A program made the position numbers and the translations under genes. The notes under the pieces were generated by a model. It made no database searches. It was not told where the DNA came from and saw only the letters and a program-made list of their open reading frames with translations. A stretch of 63,887 nt of DNA from Streptomyces amritsarensis (GTDB lineage: Bacteria; Actinomycetota; Actinomycetes; Streptomycetales; Streptomycetaceae): positions 100,614 to 164,500 of the forward strand of contig NZ_MQUR01000003.1 of NCBI RefSeq assembly GCF_001953875.1, in the 5' to 3' direction. Of the stretch, positions 8,720-17,733 are shown piece by piece (position 1 is the stretch's first letter; each line of letters begins with the position of its first letter).

Positions 8720-9580
8720 ATGCCGGAGCTGCCCGAGGTCGAGGCCCTGCGCGAGTACCTCGACGAGCACCTCGCCGGGCGGGTGGTCGAGCGCGTCCTC
8801 CCGCTCGCGGTGAGCGTGCTCAAGACCTACGACCCGCCGCCGACCGCCCTGGAGGGGCAGCAGGCCGGAGCGGTTGCGCGCCACGGGAAGTTCCTCGCCC
8901 TGCGGGTCGGCGAGCTGTATCTCGTCACCCACCTGGCCCGGGCCGGCTGGCTGCGCTGGCAGGACGCCCTGCCGGCGCAGCCGCCGCGGCCCGGCAAGGG
9001 GCCGCTGGCCCTGCGCGTCGTCCTCGAAGGCGGCGGCGGCTTCGACCTCACCGAGGCCGGCACCCGCAAACGGCTAGCCGTGTACGTGGTCCACGACCCC
9101 CAGGAGGTGCCCGGCATCGCCCGTCTCGGCCCCGATCCGCTGGCCGAGGACTTCGACCGGGACGCCTTCGCCGCGCTCCTCGCGGGGGAGCGGCGCCAGA
9201 TCAAGGGCGTCCTGCGGGACCAGAGCGTGATCGCGGGCATCGGCAACGCCTACAGCGACGAGATCCTGCACGCCGCCCGGGTGTCGCCGTTCAAGCTCAC
9301 CTCCTCCTTCGGGGAGGAGCAGATCACGCAGCTCTACGCCGCGGTCCGGGACACCCTGCGCGAGGCTGTCGAGCGGGCGCACGGGGTCGCCGCGGGGAAG
9401 CTCAAGGCGGAGAAGAAGAGCGGGCTGCGCGTGCACGGCCGGGCGGGCGAGCCCTGCCCGGTGTGCGGGGACACGATCCGCTCGGTGTCCTTCGCCGATT
9501 CCTCCCTGGAGTACTGCCCCACCTGCCAGACGGGAGGCAAGCCGCTTGCCGACCGGCGGCTCTCGCGCCTCCTCAAATAG
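8720..9580 (+). CDS. Fpg/Nei-family DNA glycosylase
   Basis: 286 residues starting MPELPEVE. Pro2 is the Schiff-base nucleophile and Glu3 the partner acid of formamidopyrimidine-DNA glycosylase/endonuclease VIII enzymes, which fixes the start. The helix-two-turn-helix is present (QIKGVLRDQSVIAGIGNAYSDEIL), as is a C-terminal zinc finger of CPVC...CPTC form. It excises oxidised bases and cleaves the abasic site by beta/delta elimination. Whether it prefers 8-oxoguanine (Fpg) or oxidised pyrimidines (Nei) cannot be decided by eye. It starts 21 bp after the frameshifted TPR gene. Confidence 0.92.
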   Translation: MPELPEVEALREYLDEHLAGRVVERVLPLAVSVLKTYDPPPTALEGQQAGAVARHGKFLALRVGELYLVTHLARAGWLRWQDALPAQPPRPGKGPLALRVVLEGGGGFDLTEAGTRKRLAVYVVHDPQEVPGIARLGPDPLAEDFDRDAFAALLAGERRQIKGVLRDQSVIAGIGNAYSDEILHAARVSPFKLTSSFGEEQITQLYAAVRDTLREAVERAHGVAAGKLKAEKKSGLRVHGRAGEPCPVCGDTIRSVSFADSSLEYCPTCQTGGKPLADRRLSRLLK

Positions 9581-9606
9581 CGGGGCGCTGCGTAGACTCC
9601 GGCACC

Positions 9607-9993
9607 ATGGCCGAGGAACAGCAGTCGCCGCCCCGGCGCGAGATCGTCACCGGGGTGCCCCGGGGCACCCGCCGCCGGGCGCCCGTCCACACCCCGGCCC
9701 GCTCGGAGATCTCCGAACAGACCACCCTCGGGGCCACCTACGTGCGGGCCCTCATGCGCAGCCAGTTGCGTGCGGGCCTCGGGGCGCTGGCCGCGCTGGC
9801 GGCGCTGGTCGGATCGCTGCCCCTGGTGTTCGTGCTCCCGCAGGCCCGGTCGGGCCCGCTGGTCTGGCTGGTGCTCGGGCTGCTCGTGTATCCGGTCATG
9901 TGGCTGATCGCCCGGTGGTACGTCCGCCGGGCGGAGCGCAACGAGGCCGCTTTCACGGGCCTGGTGATGGATCCGGGCGACAGGTCTGCCTGA
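9607..9993 (+). CDS. Small two-helix membrane protein
   Basis: 128 residues. A basic cytosolic N-terminus (about 1-50) is followed by GATYVRALMRSQLRAGL, then two transmembrane helices (about 58-80 and 88-108) and a short charged tail. The layout resembles DUF485-like membrane proteins, which in Streptomyces often precede a solute symporter; none follows here. It begins 27 bp after the glycosylase gene and is probably co-transcribed with it. Confidence 0.75.
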   Translation: MAEEQQSPPRREIVTGVPRGTRRRAPVHTPARSEISEQTTLGATYVRALMRSQLRAGLGALAALAALVGSLPLVFVLPQARSGPLVWLVLGLLVYPVMWLIARWYVRRAERNEAAFTGLVMDPGDRSA

Positions 9994-10008
9994 GGGGTGT
10001 CGCGCCGG

Positions 10009-10524
10009 TCAGAACAGGTGCATCGCCAGGTGGCCCAGGGGCAGGCCGAGCTGCCAGGCCGGGGTCCACACGCGCGCGTTCTCGTCCACCCCCGGCGGGG
10101 TGTCGGCGTGGTCGTGCCGCCCGGGGTCGAGGTTGGTCGCGAACAGTTCGGTGCCGTCCAGCCAGCGCCACGCCGCGCGGGCCAGTTCCAGGTCGGGGTC
10201 CTCGCCGCGGCCCCGCTCCCGTGCCGCCTCGCCCAGGTCCAGGAAGCGGGTGTGCACCCAGTCGCGCCAGGGGTGCCCGTACGCCGTCAGCGACAGCCAC
10301 TCGTCGAGCTGTGAGACCACGCGGATCCCGGACAGCTCGCCGGCGGCGTCGGAGAGGTAGATGGTCAGGGCCAGCGTGTCCCGTCCGGCCCGGAACTCCA
10401 GGGTGCTGACCGGGATCAGCCTTCCCGTGCGCAGCAGTTCGTCGGCGATGTACTCGGCGTAGAGCCAGGCCATGGGCACCGCGAGCCCACCGTCACTGGT
10501 GCCGTTCGTACCCTCGGGCTGCAC
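10009..10524 (-). CDS. Conserved hypothetical cytosolic protein
   Basis: 171 residues from a GTG with GAAGGTGGA upstream. No signal peptide or membrane helix. It is a compact acidic protein with a mixed beta region (LEFRAGRDTLALTIYLSD; IRVVSQLDEW) and a Trp-rich C-terminal half (RAAWRWLDGTELFATNL). I do not recognise the family. It lies 165 bp downstream of the ECF sigma gene on the same strand, the position where an anti-sigma factor is often found, but it has no zinc-binding HxxxCxxC motif and no membrane helix, so it does not look like one. Confidence 0.65.
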   Translation of the reverse strand: MQPEGTNGTSDGGLAVPMAWLYAEYIADELLRTGRLIPVSTLEFRAGRDTLALTIYLSDAAGELSGIRVVSQLDEWLSLTAYGHPWRDWVHTRFLDLGEAARERGRGEDPDLELARAAWRWLDGTELFATNLDPGRHDHADTPPGVDENARVWTPAWQLGLPLGHLAMHLF

Positions 10525-10689
10525 CGTTCCACCTTCTCCCGCGCGTCGAGCGTCCCGTCGTCAGCACCGAGCCTTCACCGAGCGGCTCACACAGCGGGGG
10601 ATGTTTACTCAACTTGGACGGTCTTATGTCGAATTCGCGGCGCTTTTTGTCCGATCCGCATCCGTTCGCGGCGTTCCGGGACGTGTCGC

Positions 10690-11229
10690 TCAGGCGCCGA
10701 GGCCGTAGCCGTACCCCTGGAGGCCCTTCTTGAGGGCGCGCAGGGCGTAGTAGGTGCGGGACTTGACGGTCCCCGCCGGGATGCCGAGCTCGGCGGCGGC
10801 CTCCGCCACCGACCGGTCCCTGAAGTAGACCTGGAGCAGCACCTCGCGGTGCTCCGGACCCAGCGACCCGACGGCCCGCCGTACGTCGATCGCGGTGACC
10901 GAGCCGGCCACCGCGTCCTCGGGCGCGGGCGCCTGCTCCAGCCCCTCGGGGTCCACCTCCAGGGGGCGCGACAGCCGGGCCCGCCGGGCGTCGATCGCGA
11001 GCCGCCGGGCCACCGTGAACAGCCAGGGCCGCATGGAGTCGTGCCCGCTGGCCAGGGCCTCGGGGTGCTGCCAGACCCGTACGAGGGTCTCCTGCACGAG
11101 GTCCTCCGCGCGCTGGGCGTCGCCGGCGGTGAGGCCCACCAGGAATCCGAACAGCGCCCGCCCGTGGTCGCGCTGGAGTTCGGCCAGTGCCTCGGGATCC
11201 GTACGCGGGAGGGTGGGGGAGAGCGGCAC
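10690..11229 (-). CDS. ECF-type RNA polymerase sigma factor
   Basis: 179 residues. Region 2 reads QRAEDLVQETLVRVWQ and region 4 has LGPEHREVLLQVYF followed by the helix-turn-helix LGIPAGTVKSRTYYALRALKK, both hallmarks of extracytoplasmic-function sigma factors. The GTG at 11229 has a perfect AAGGAG six to seven bases upstream and is preferred to the GTG at 11469, whose 80-residue extension is unstructured. It recruits core polymerase to a specific promoter set; no target promoter was identified. No anti-sigma gene is adjacent. Confidence 0.88.
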   Translation of the reverse strand: MPLSPTLPRTDPEALAELQRDHGRALFGFLVGLTAGDAQRAEDLVQETLVRVWQHPEALASGHDSMRPWLFTVARRLAIDARRARLSRPLEVDPEGLEQAPAPEDAVAGSVTAIDVRRAVGSLGPEHREVLLQVYFRDRSVAEAAAELGIPAGTVKSRTYYALRALKKGLQGYGYGLGA

Positions 11230-11460
11230 GAGTGGCTCCTTCCGGGGTGCACGGGGGGTCCAAGGGGGTGGCGTCCCGTCCACCCTGACCTGCGCAGAGC
11301 CGACCCGGAACCGTCCGACCACGGCGTTGCGCCCAAGCACCCGGGTCGTCCGACGGGCGGCCGCGGCGGTCGGTGAACGGTCGAACGGCGCGGCGAACGG
11401 CAGGGGCGCTGTGGTGTCCGCCGTCGGAGTGGGCTCGTCGGCGGGATGCGGATCCGCTCC

Positions 11461-11521
11461 TTGACTCACTGCGCGTGTTTATGTCAATTGCAGATGATGA
11501 CATGTCAGATAGTCGTATAAA
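11461..11521. promoter_or_regulatory. A/T-rich divergent promoter with ATGTCA repeats
   Basis: This stretch is strikingly A/T-rich for the window. ATGTCA (11481-11486) and TGACAT (11498-11503) form inverted half-sites, with ATGTCA repeated at 11502. TATAAA at 11516-11521 is a likely -10 box for the CapA-like gene at 11535. The layout suggests an operator between the sigma and CapA-like genes. The regulator is unknown. Confidence 0.45.
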
Positions 11522-11534
11522 TGGGAGCCGATTG

Positions 11535-12731
11535 ATGACCATGCGCACCCGGCCGCACGCGGTCGCCCTGCTGTCCGCCCTGTTGCTGTCCGCGGCGGCG
11601 GGCTGTTCGGCCGCCGGGGACACCGCCCCCGCCCGCCTCGGGGAATCCGGCCCGCCGGCCCCCTCCAGCGCCGCGGGCGCGCCCGCCGCCAAGGGCTTCA
11701 CCCTGGTCGCGAGCGGCGACGTGCTGCCGCACACCTCGGTCATCCGGCGGGCGGCGGACGACGCGCAGGACGGCGGCTACGACTTCAGGCCGATGTTCTC
11801 CGGCGTCAAGCCCCTGGTCGCGGGGGCGGACCTGGCCCTCTGTCACATGGAGACGATCTACGGGGAGGACGGCGGGCCCTTCTCCGGCTACCCGGCTTTC
11901 ACGTCCCCGCCGCAGGTCGCCGACGGCCTGAAGGACGCCGGCTACGACGGCTGCTCCACCGCCTCGAACCACACCCTCGACGACGGCGCCGCAGGGCTGC
12001 GCCGCACGCTGGACCGCTTCGACCGGGTCGGCCTGAAGCACGCCGGCTCGGCCCGCACGGCGGCCGAGGCGGCCGCGGTGACCACGTACACGGCGGGTTC
12101 GGCCACGGTGGCGCACCTCGCGTACACCTACGACACCAACGGCTACCCGCTGCCCGACGGCCAGCCGTGGGCGGTCAACCTGATGAAGCAGGACAAGATC
12201 ATCGCGGATGCCCGGGCGGCCCGGAAGGCCGGCGCGGACGTGGTGCTGGTGAGCGTCCACTGGGGCACGGAGTGGCAGACCGAACCGGACGGGACCCAGC
12301 TCTCGCTGGGCAGGGCGCTGACGGCCTCGCAGACCGCCGGCCGGCCCGACATCGACCTGATCCTCGGCACCCACGCGCACATCCCGCAGCCCTACGAGAA
12401 GGTCAACGGGACCTGGATCGTCTACGGCATGGGCGACCAGGTGGCGGGCGAGATGTTCAACCACACGGGCGCCCGCGACCTGCGGGGCAACTACGGCTCG
12501 ATCGGCCGCTTCACCTTCGCCCCGCCCGCCGCGGCCGGGCAGCGCTGGCAGGTCGCCAAGGCCGAGTTCGTGCCGCAGATGATGGACCTGTCCGCCGGCC
12601 GGGTCGTCCACCTCCCCGACGCCCTCGCGAAGAACCCCGGCCGGGAGGACTACGAGGCCGCCCGGGACGAGATCACCGAAGCCGTGCTCAGCCGCGGCGC
12701 CGCCAAGGACGGCCTGGTGGCCGGCCGATAG
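11535..12731 (+). CDS. CapA-family lipoprotein
   Basis: 398 residues. Signal peptide with lipobox SAAAGCS, so lipid-anchored and outside the membrane. The body is the CapA/PGA_cap metallophosphatase-like fold: TLVASGDVLPH at the start, ALCHMETIYG, ASNHTLDDG, VSVHWGTEWQ and ILGTHAHIPQPYE, with His/Asp/Asn residues of a binuclear-metal phosphoesterase. In Bacillus CapA takes part in poly-gamma-glutamate capsule anchoring; in actinomycetes lacking capsule genes the role is unknown. ATG 11535 has GGGAG at a good distance. Confidence 0.88.
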   Translation: MTMRTRPHAVALLSALLLSAAAGCSAAGDTAPARLGESGPPAPSSAAGAPAAKGFTLVASGDVLPHTSVIRRAADDAQDGGYDFRPMFSGVKPLVAGADLALCHMETIYGEDGGPFSGYPAFTSPPQVADGLKDAGYDGCSTASNHTLDDGAAGLRRTLDRFDRVGLKHAGSARTAAEAAAVTTYTAGSATVAHLAYTYDTNGYPLPDGQPWAVNLMKQDKIIADARAARKAGADVVLVSVHWGTEWQTEPDGTQLSLGRALTASQTAGRPDIDLILGTHAHIPQPYEKVNGTWIVYGMGDQVAGEMFNHTGARDLRGNYGSIGRFTFAPPAAAGQRWQVAKAEFVPQMMDLSAGRVVHLPDALAKNPGREDYEAARDEITEAVLSRGAAKDGLVAGR

Positions 12732-12802
12732 CGAACCCCCGTCCGACTCCGCGGCGCGCCCCCACCGGCTCACTCGCCGGTACCCGGGCGGAGCAGCGGG
12801 GG

Positions 12803-13270
12803 TCAGGGGACCACGGTCACCGGCCAGCGGCCCGCCTTGACCAGGCGGACCGCCACCGACCCGACGATGCGGTGGCCCGCCTGCTCCGAGGCGCCGACCA
12901 CCACCGCGTCCGCCATCAGCTCCTGCGCCGCGCTCACCAGGCCGGCGTAGGGGTCGCCGCGGAAGGTGTGGAACTCCCAGCGGACCTCGTAGATGCCCTT
13001 GAGCCGCTCCGCCGCGGCGCGGATCTCGGCCACCAGGCCCTCCGCGATCTCCCCGGTGGTGTCCGCCACGGGCGCGGGCGCGCCGAGCGCCGCCCCGGCC
13101 GGCACCACCGGCTGGACGTACACCAGCGCCAGCAGTGCGTTCTGCCGCCGGGCGAGCCCGGCGGCGTAGGCCGCCGCCCGCAGCGAGGACGGTGAACCGT
13201 CCACCCCGGCCACGATCACCTTCGGGCCGTCGGTACCGCGTTCGAATCCCGTGTTCACGTGCTCCGTCAC
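12803..13270 (-). CDS. Universal stress protein (single UspA domain)
   Basis: 155 residues. KVIVAGVDGSPSSLRAAAYAAGLA opens the UspA alpha/beta fold, and the C-terminal block is ADAVVVGASEQ...IVGSVAVRLVKAGRWPVTVVP, close to the ATP-binding GxxGxxxxxxxxxG(S/T) motif although the first G-x-x-G is imperfect. Cytosolic stress-response protein. Start at GTG 13270; a second GTG (VNTGF) 12 bases inside is possible because neither has a strong ribosome-binding site. Confidence 0.88.
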   Translation of the reverse strand: MTEHVNTGFERGTDGPKVIVAGVDGSPSSLRAAAYAAGLARRQNALLALVYVQPVVPAGAALGAPAPVADTTGEIAEGLVAEIRAAAERLKGIYEVRWEFHTFRGDPYAGLVSAAQELMADAVVVGASEQAGHRIVGSVAVRLVKAGRWPVTVVP

Positions 13271-13353
13271 CCCGCGAGGATAGGCCGCGGCCTGCCGGAC
13301 GCCCCCACCCGCTCGGCGCGCGCACCGCCGCACCCCTCCCTACAGTGCGAACC

Positions 13354-16300
13354 ATGAGTGCCACCGCGCAGGAGACGCAACGCACCCGCAGCCGCTTCCT
13401 GAACCGGGTGCCCGACGGGTTCGGCGCGTTCTTCGGGACGATCGGCCTGCTGTGCGCGCTGCTCTCGCTCTCCCCGACGCTGCGGCGCCTCCTGCGGCAC
13501 GTCGTGCGCTTCCTCGACCTGATCGTCGTACCGGTCAGCGCCAACCTCGCCTACGCCGTCTTCCTGTTCCTCTTCGCGGCCGCCCTCGGCACGCGCAAGA
13601 AGGTCGCCTGGTGGATGGTCATCACCTATCTGGCCCTGCTGATCGTCGACGACCTGCTGGACATCGCGGTCGGCGACTACTGGATCGGCATCTCGTCCAT
13701 GGCCCTGGCCGTCGCCGCCATGGCCGTACTGATCGCCGCCCGCAAGGAGTTCTACGCCGCGTCCCGGCCCGGGGCGCTGTGGCACGCCCTGATCGTGCTC
13801 GGCCTCGGCATGCTCGCCGCCGTCCTGCTCGGCTGGGCCCTCGTCGCCCTCTTCCCCGGCTCCCTGCCCCGCGGCCAGTGGCTGGACTGGGCCGCCAAGC
13901 AGGTCTTCGGCGGGCTCTTCTCGGCCCGGCAGTTCGACGGCCGCCCGCCCCGGCCGCTGTACTTCCTCCTCGGCCTCTTCGGCGCCGTCGCCCTGCTCAA
14001 CGCGGCCGCCACCCTCTTCCGCTCCCAGCGCCTGACCGCGGCCCTGCACGGCGACGAGGAACCCAGGATCCGGGCCCTCCTCGGCGCGTACGGGCGGTCC
14101 GACTCGCTCGGCTACTTCGCCACCCGGCGCGACAAGGCCGTCGTCTTCGCCCCCAACGGCCGGGCCGGCGTCACCTACCGCGTCGAAGCCGGCGTCTGCC
14201 TCGCCAGCGGGGACCCGGTGGGCGATCCGGCCGCCTGGTCCGCCGCCATCGACGCCTGGCTGGCCGTGGCCCGCCGCCACGGCTGGCAGCCCGCCGTGAT
14301 GGGAGCCTCCGAGGACGGCGCCACCGCCTACGCCCGCTCCGGGCTGAGCGCCCTCCAACTCGGCGACGAGGCCATCCTGCACGTCGCCCACTTCGACCTC
14401 GACGGCCGGGACATGCGCGTCACCCGCCAGGCCGTCAACCGCGTCAAGCGGGCCGGTGCGACCACCGTCATCCGCCGCCACTCGGCCCTCTCCGAGGAGG
14501 AGATGAGGACCATCATCGACCGGGCGGACCGCTGGCGGGACACCGAGACCGAACGGGGCTTCTCCATGGCCCTGGACCGGCTCGGCGATCCGGCCGACGG
14601 AGACTGCCTGCTCGTGGAGGCCTTCGACGCCGGGGGCGAGCTGATCGCCCTCCTGTCCTTCGTCCCCTGGGGCAGTGACGGCATCTCCCTCGACCTGATG
14701 CGCCGCGACCGCACCGCGCCCAACGGGGTCATGGAGTTCATGGTCGCCGAACTGTGCGCCGCGGCCCCCGCCCTCGGCGTGCGCCGGATCTCCCTCAACT
14801 TCGCCGTCTTCCGCTCGGCCTTCGAGGAGGGCGGCCGCATCGGCGCCGGTCCCGTCCTCAAGGTGTGGCGCAAGCTGCTGCTCTTCTTCTCCCGCTGGTG
14901 GCAGCTGGAGGCGCTGTACCGCTCGAACGTCAAGTACGGCCCCGAGTGGTACCCGCGGTTCCTGTGCTACCAGGACGCCGGCTCGCTCGCCCGGGTCAGC
15001 CTCGCCTCCGGCATCGCCGAGGGCTTCGTCTCCGTCCCCAGCCTGCGCACCCTGTGGGGCAACGCCCACCCCAGGGGTGTCACCGCCCCCGCCACCACCG
15101 AGGGCCTGCCCCCGATCGACTCCCTGGGCCTGGAGGCCGCGGGGGAGGAGCTCCCCGGCGTGCCCGTGGAGCGGCTGCCCGAACAGGTGCGCGTCCGCCA
15201 CGCCAAACTGGACCGCATCCGGGCCAGCGGAACGGACCCCTACCCGGTGGGCATCCCCGAGCGCACCCACACCGTCGCCCAGCTCAAGGCGGCCCACCCG
15301 AGCCACCCTCCCGGCGCCCGCACCGCCGCACAGGCCACCCTCGCCGGACGCGTGATGGTCGTACGCGACCTCGGCGGGGTGGTGTTCGCCGTCCTGCGCG
15401 ACTGGTCCGGCGACATACAGCTGATGCTCACCCGCGACGAGTCCGGACCCGAGGTGCTGGACTCCTTCACCGCCCAGGTCGACTTCGGCGACCACGTCCT
15501 GGTGACCGGCGAGCCCGGCGCCAGCCGGACCGGCGAGCCCTCCCTCCTCGTCCGCTCCTGGCAGCTCACCGGCAAATGCCTGCGCCCCCTGCCCGACAAG
15601 CGCAAGGGCCTCGCCGACCCCGAGGCCCGGGTCCGGCGCCGCTACCTCGACCTCGTCGCCAGCCCCGAGGCCCGCGACGTCGTACGGGCCCGCTCCAGCG
15701 CGGTCCAGGCCCTGCGCCAGGGGCTGCTCGACCGCGGCTACCTGGAGGTCGAGACGCCGATGCTCCAGCAGATCCACGGCGGCGCCAACGCCCGGCCCTT
15801 CCGCACCCACATCAACGCCTACGACCTCGACCTGTACCTGCGCATCGCGCCCGAGCTGTACCTCAAACGGCTCTGCGTCGGCGGCATGGAGAAGGTCTTC
15901 GAGATGGGCCGCACCTTCCGCAACGAGGGCGTCTCCTACAAGCACAACCCCGAGTTCACGATGCTGGAGGCCTACCAGGCCTTCGCCGACTACGACGTCA
16001 TGCTCGACCTCACCCGCGAGCTGATCCAGGGGGCCGCGACGGCCGCCTTCGGCTCGCCCGTCGCCCACAAGGCGGGCGCCGACGGCAAGCTCGTCGTCCA
16101 CGACATCTCCGGGACCTGGCCGGTCAAGACCATGTACGGCGCCATCAGCGAGGCCCTCGGCGAGGAGGTCGACGCCGACACCGCGGAGGACGTGCTGCGC
16201 CGGCTGTGCGACCGCGCCAAGGTGCCGCACGGGCCGCAGGACACCCGCGGCGACGTGGTCCTGGAGATGTACGAGCGGCTGGTGGAGGAGAGGACGAAAC

Positions 16301-16656
16301 TCCCCACCTTCTACAAGGACTTCCCCACCGACGTCTCCCCGCTCACCCGCCAGCACCGCAAGGACCCCCGGCTCGCCGAGCGCTGGGACCTCGTCGCCTT
16401 CGGCACCGAGCTCGGCACCGCCTACTCGGAGCTGACCGACCCCGTCGAGCAGCGGCGCAGGCTGACCGCCCAGTCCCTGCTCGCGGCCGGCGGCGACCCG
16501 GAGGCCATGGAACTCGACAACGACTTCCTGGACGCCCTCGAATACGCCATGCCGCCGACCGGCGGCCTCGGCATCGGGGTGGACCGGCTCGTCATGTTCC
16601 TGACGGGCCTCACGATCCGCGAGACCCTCCCGTTCCCCCTGGTGCGGCGAGGCTGA
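13354..16656 (+). CDS. lysX: Bifunctional lysylphosphatidylglycerol synthase/lysyl-tRNA synthetase
   Basis: 1100 residues. Residues about 20-240 are a multi-helix membrane region. About 250-560 is a DUF2156/MprF-type aminoacyltransferase domain (GYFATRRDKAVVFAPNGRAG; ISLNFAVFR). Residues about 640-1100 are a class II lysyl-tRNA synthetase with OB fold and motif 2 (FEMGRTFRNEG) and motif 3 (GGLGIGVDRLVMFLT). In mycobacteria LysX charges tRNA with lysine and transfers it to phosphatidylglycerol, lowering surface charge and giving resistance to cationic peptides. Full length, no breaks. Confidence 0.95.
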   Translation: MSATAQETQRTRSRFLNRVPDGFGAFFGTIGLLCALLSLSPTLRRLLRHVVRFLDLIVVPVSANLAYAVFLFLFAAALGTRKKVAWWMVITYLALLIVDDLLDIAVGDYWIGISSMALAVAAMAVLIAARKEFYAASRPGALWHALIVLGLGMLAAVLLGWALVALFPGSLPRGQWLDWAAKQVFGGLFSARQFDGRPPRPLYFLLGLFGAVALLNAAATLFRSQRLTAALHGDEEPRIRALLGAYGRSDSLGYFATRRDKAVVFAPNGRAGVTYRVEAGVCLASGDPVGDPAAWSAAIDAWLAVARRHGWQPAVMGASEDGATAYARSGLSALQLGDEAILHVAHFDLDGRDMRVTRQAVNRVKRAGATTVIRRHSALSEEEMRTIIDRADRWRDTETERGFSMALDRLGDPADGDCLLVEAFDAGGELIALLSFVPWGSDGISLDLMRRDRTAPNGVMEFMVAELCAAAPALGVRRISLNFAVFRSAFEEGGRIGAGPVLKVWRKLLLFFSRWWQLEALYRSNVKYGPEWYPRFLCYQDAGSLARVSLASGIAEGFVSVPSLRTLWGNAHPRGVTAPATTEGLPPIDSLGLEAAGEELPGVPVERLPEQVRVRHAKLDRIRASGTDPYPVGIPERTHTVAQLKAAHPSHPPGARTAAQATLAGRVMVVRDLGGVVFAVLRDWSGDIQLMLTRDESGPEVLDSFTAQVDFGDHVLVTGEPGASRTGEPSLLVRSWQLTGKCLRPLPDKRKGLADPEARVRRRYLDLVASPEARDVVRARSSAVQALRQGLLDRGYLEVETPMLQQIHGGANARPFRTHINAYDLDLYLRIAPELYLKRLCVGGMEKVFEMGRTFRNEGVSYKHNPEFTMLEAYQAFADYDVMLDLTRELIQGAATAAFGSPVAHKAGADGKLVVHDISGTWPVKTMYGAISEALGEEVDADTAEDVLRRLCDRAKVPHGPQDTRGDVVLEMYERLVEERTKLPTFYKDFPTDVSPLTRQHRKDPRLAERWDLVAFGTELGTAYSELTDPVEQRRRLTAQSLLAAGGDPEAMELDNDFLDALEYAMPPTGGLGIGVDRLVMFLTGLTIRETLPFPLVRRG

Positions 16657-16745
16657 CACCCCGGAGAGGCCGACACCTCCGATGAGGCCGACACCCCCGG
16701 GGCTGGTCCGCACGGGTGAGCGCACCGGGGCGCGTCCGTGCCTCT

Positions 16746-16765
16746 CGACATCTGCGCGGATGTCG
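16746..16765. promoter_or_regulatory. Inverted repeat before deacetylase gene
   Basis: Perfect 7-bp arms CGACATC (16746-16752) and GATGTCG (16759-16765) around a six-base spacer, ending 16 bp before the ATG. No Shine-Dalgarno is visible between it and the start. Could be an operator or an mRNA hairpin that occludes initiation. Confidence 0.45.
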
Positions 16766-16781
16766 TTGATACGTAGTAATA

Positions 16782-17693
16782 ATGAAAAAAGACGAGCCGA
16801 CAGTAGGGCGGCGCGTGCTCCTGCGCACCGCCGTATTCCTCGGAGTCGCGGCCGCCGGACTGATCACCACGGGCAACGGCATCGAGGGCGGTACGCCCGC
16901 AACGCCCGGTGCACCGGGCGCGGGCGGCGCGCCGGGGCCCGCCGCCGGGCCCGGCCCGAACCTCGCCGCGGGACCCGGGACCCTGCCCGGCGCGCTACCC
17001 GAGAGGGCCTACCGGCTGCGCCCCATGACGGCGGACGCCCCCGTCCGGCCGGCCGCCGTGAAACCGGCCGTGCGGACCCGGCCCATCCTGGAACTCCCGG
17101 CCGAGGCGGGCACGGACAGCTCCATGGTGCTCACCTTCGACGACGGTCCGGACCCCCGCTACACCCCGGCCATCCTCGACACCCTCGGCCGCCACGGCGT
17201 GCGGGCGATGTTCTTCGTCTGCGGGGAGATGGCCGCGGAGAACCGGGACCTGCTGCGCCGGATGGTCGCCGAAGGACACGTCATCGGCAACCACACCTGG
17301 ACCCATCCGCTCATCCCCAAGCTGAGCAGGCCCGCCCTCGCCGCCGAGATCGGCCGCACGAGCGAGGTCGTCCAGCAGGCCGTCGGCGAGGCGCCGCAGT
17401 GGTTCCGGGCGCCCTACGGGGCATGGAACCGGGCCGCCTTCGAGATCGGGGCCGAGCTGGGCATGGAGCCGCTCGCCTGGACCGTGGACAGCCTGGACTG
17501 GGAGGAGCCCGGCGTCACCACGATCGTCTCCCGGGTCCTGCGCGGCGCCGGGCCCCGGGCGATCGTGCTCTCGCACGACGCGGGCGGAGACCGGACGCAG
17601 AGCGTCCAGGCCATCTCCTCCTACCTGCCCCAACTGATCGCGCGGGGCTACCGGATGACGCTGCCCACCCTGTCCGCCGTGGCGCAGCGCTGA
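16782..17693 (+). CDS. Secreted polysaccharide deacetylase (NodB domain)
   Basis: 303 residues. A twin-arginine-type signal (GRRVLLRTAVFLG, residues 9-21) suggests Tat export. A Gly/Pro linker (about 35-75) leads to a NodB domain: TFDDGPD (catalytic Asp120, metal Asp121), HTWTH (metal His171 and His175), RAPYG, and a C-terminal LSHDAGGDR. It removes acetyl groups from N-acetylglucosamine polymers such as peptidoglycan or chitin in the cell wall. The ATG is preceded by A/T-rich sequence without a ribosome-binding site, so leaderless translation is possible. Confidence 0.9.
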   Translation: MKKDEPTVGRRVLLRTAVFLGVAAAGLITTGNGIEGGTPATPGAPGAGGAPGPAAGPGPNLAAGPGTLPGALPERAYRLRPMTADAPVRPAAVKPAVRTRPILELPAEAGTDSSMVLTFDDGPDPRYTPAILDTLGRHGVRAMFFVCGEMAAENRDLLRRMVAEGHVIGNHTWTHPLIPKLSRPALAAEIGRTSEVVQQAVGEAPQWFRAPYGAWNRAAFEIGAELGMEPLAWTVDSLDWEEPGVTTIVSRVLRGAGPRAIVLSHDAGGDRTQSVQAISSYLPQLIARGYRMTLPTLSAVAQR

Positions 17694-17696
17694 GGC

Positions 17697-17719
17697 GGGG
17701 CCGGGGTCCGCCCGGCCCC
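17697..17719. terminator. Bidirectional hairpin terminator
   Basis: Nine-pair G/C stem (17697-17705 with 17711-17719) and a five-base loop between the convergent deacetylase and sortase genes. Confidence 0.65.
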
Positions 17720-17733
17720 CCGTCCAGCGGCGG

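Noticed and set aside
11230..11469. 80-residue N-terminal extension of the ECF sigma factor
   Set aside because: A perfect AAGGAG precedes the GTG at 11229, directly before the conserved region; the extension is low complexity.
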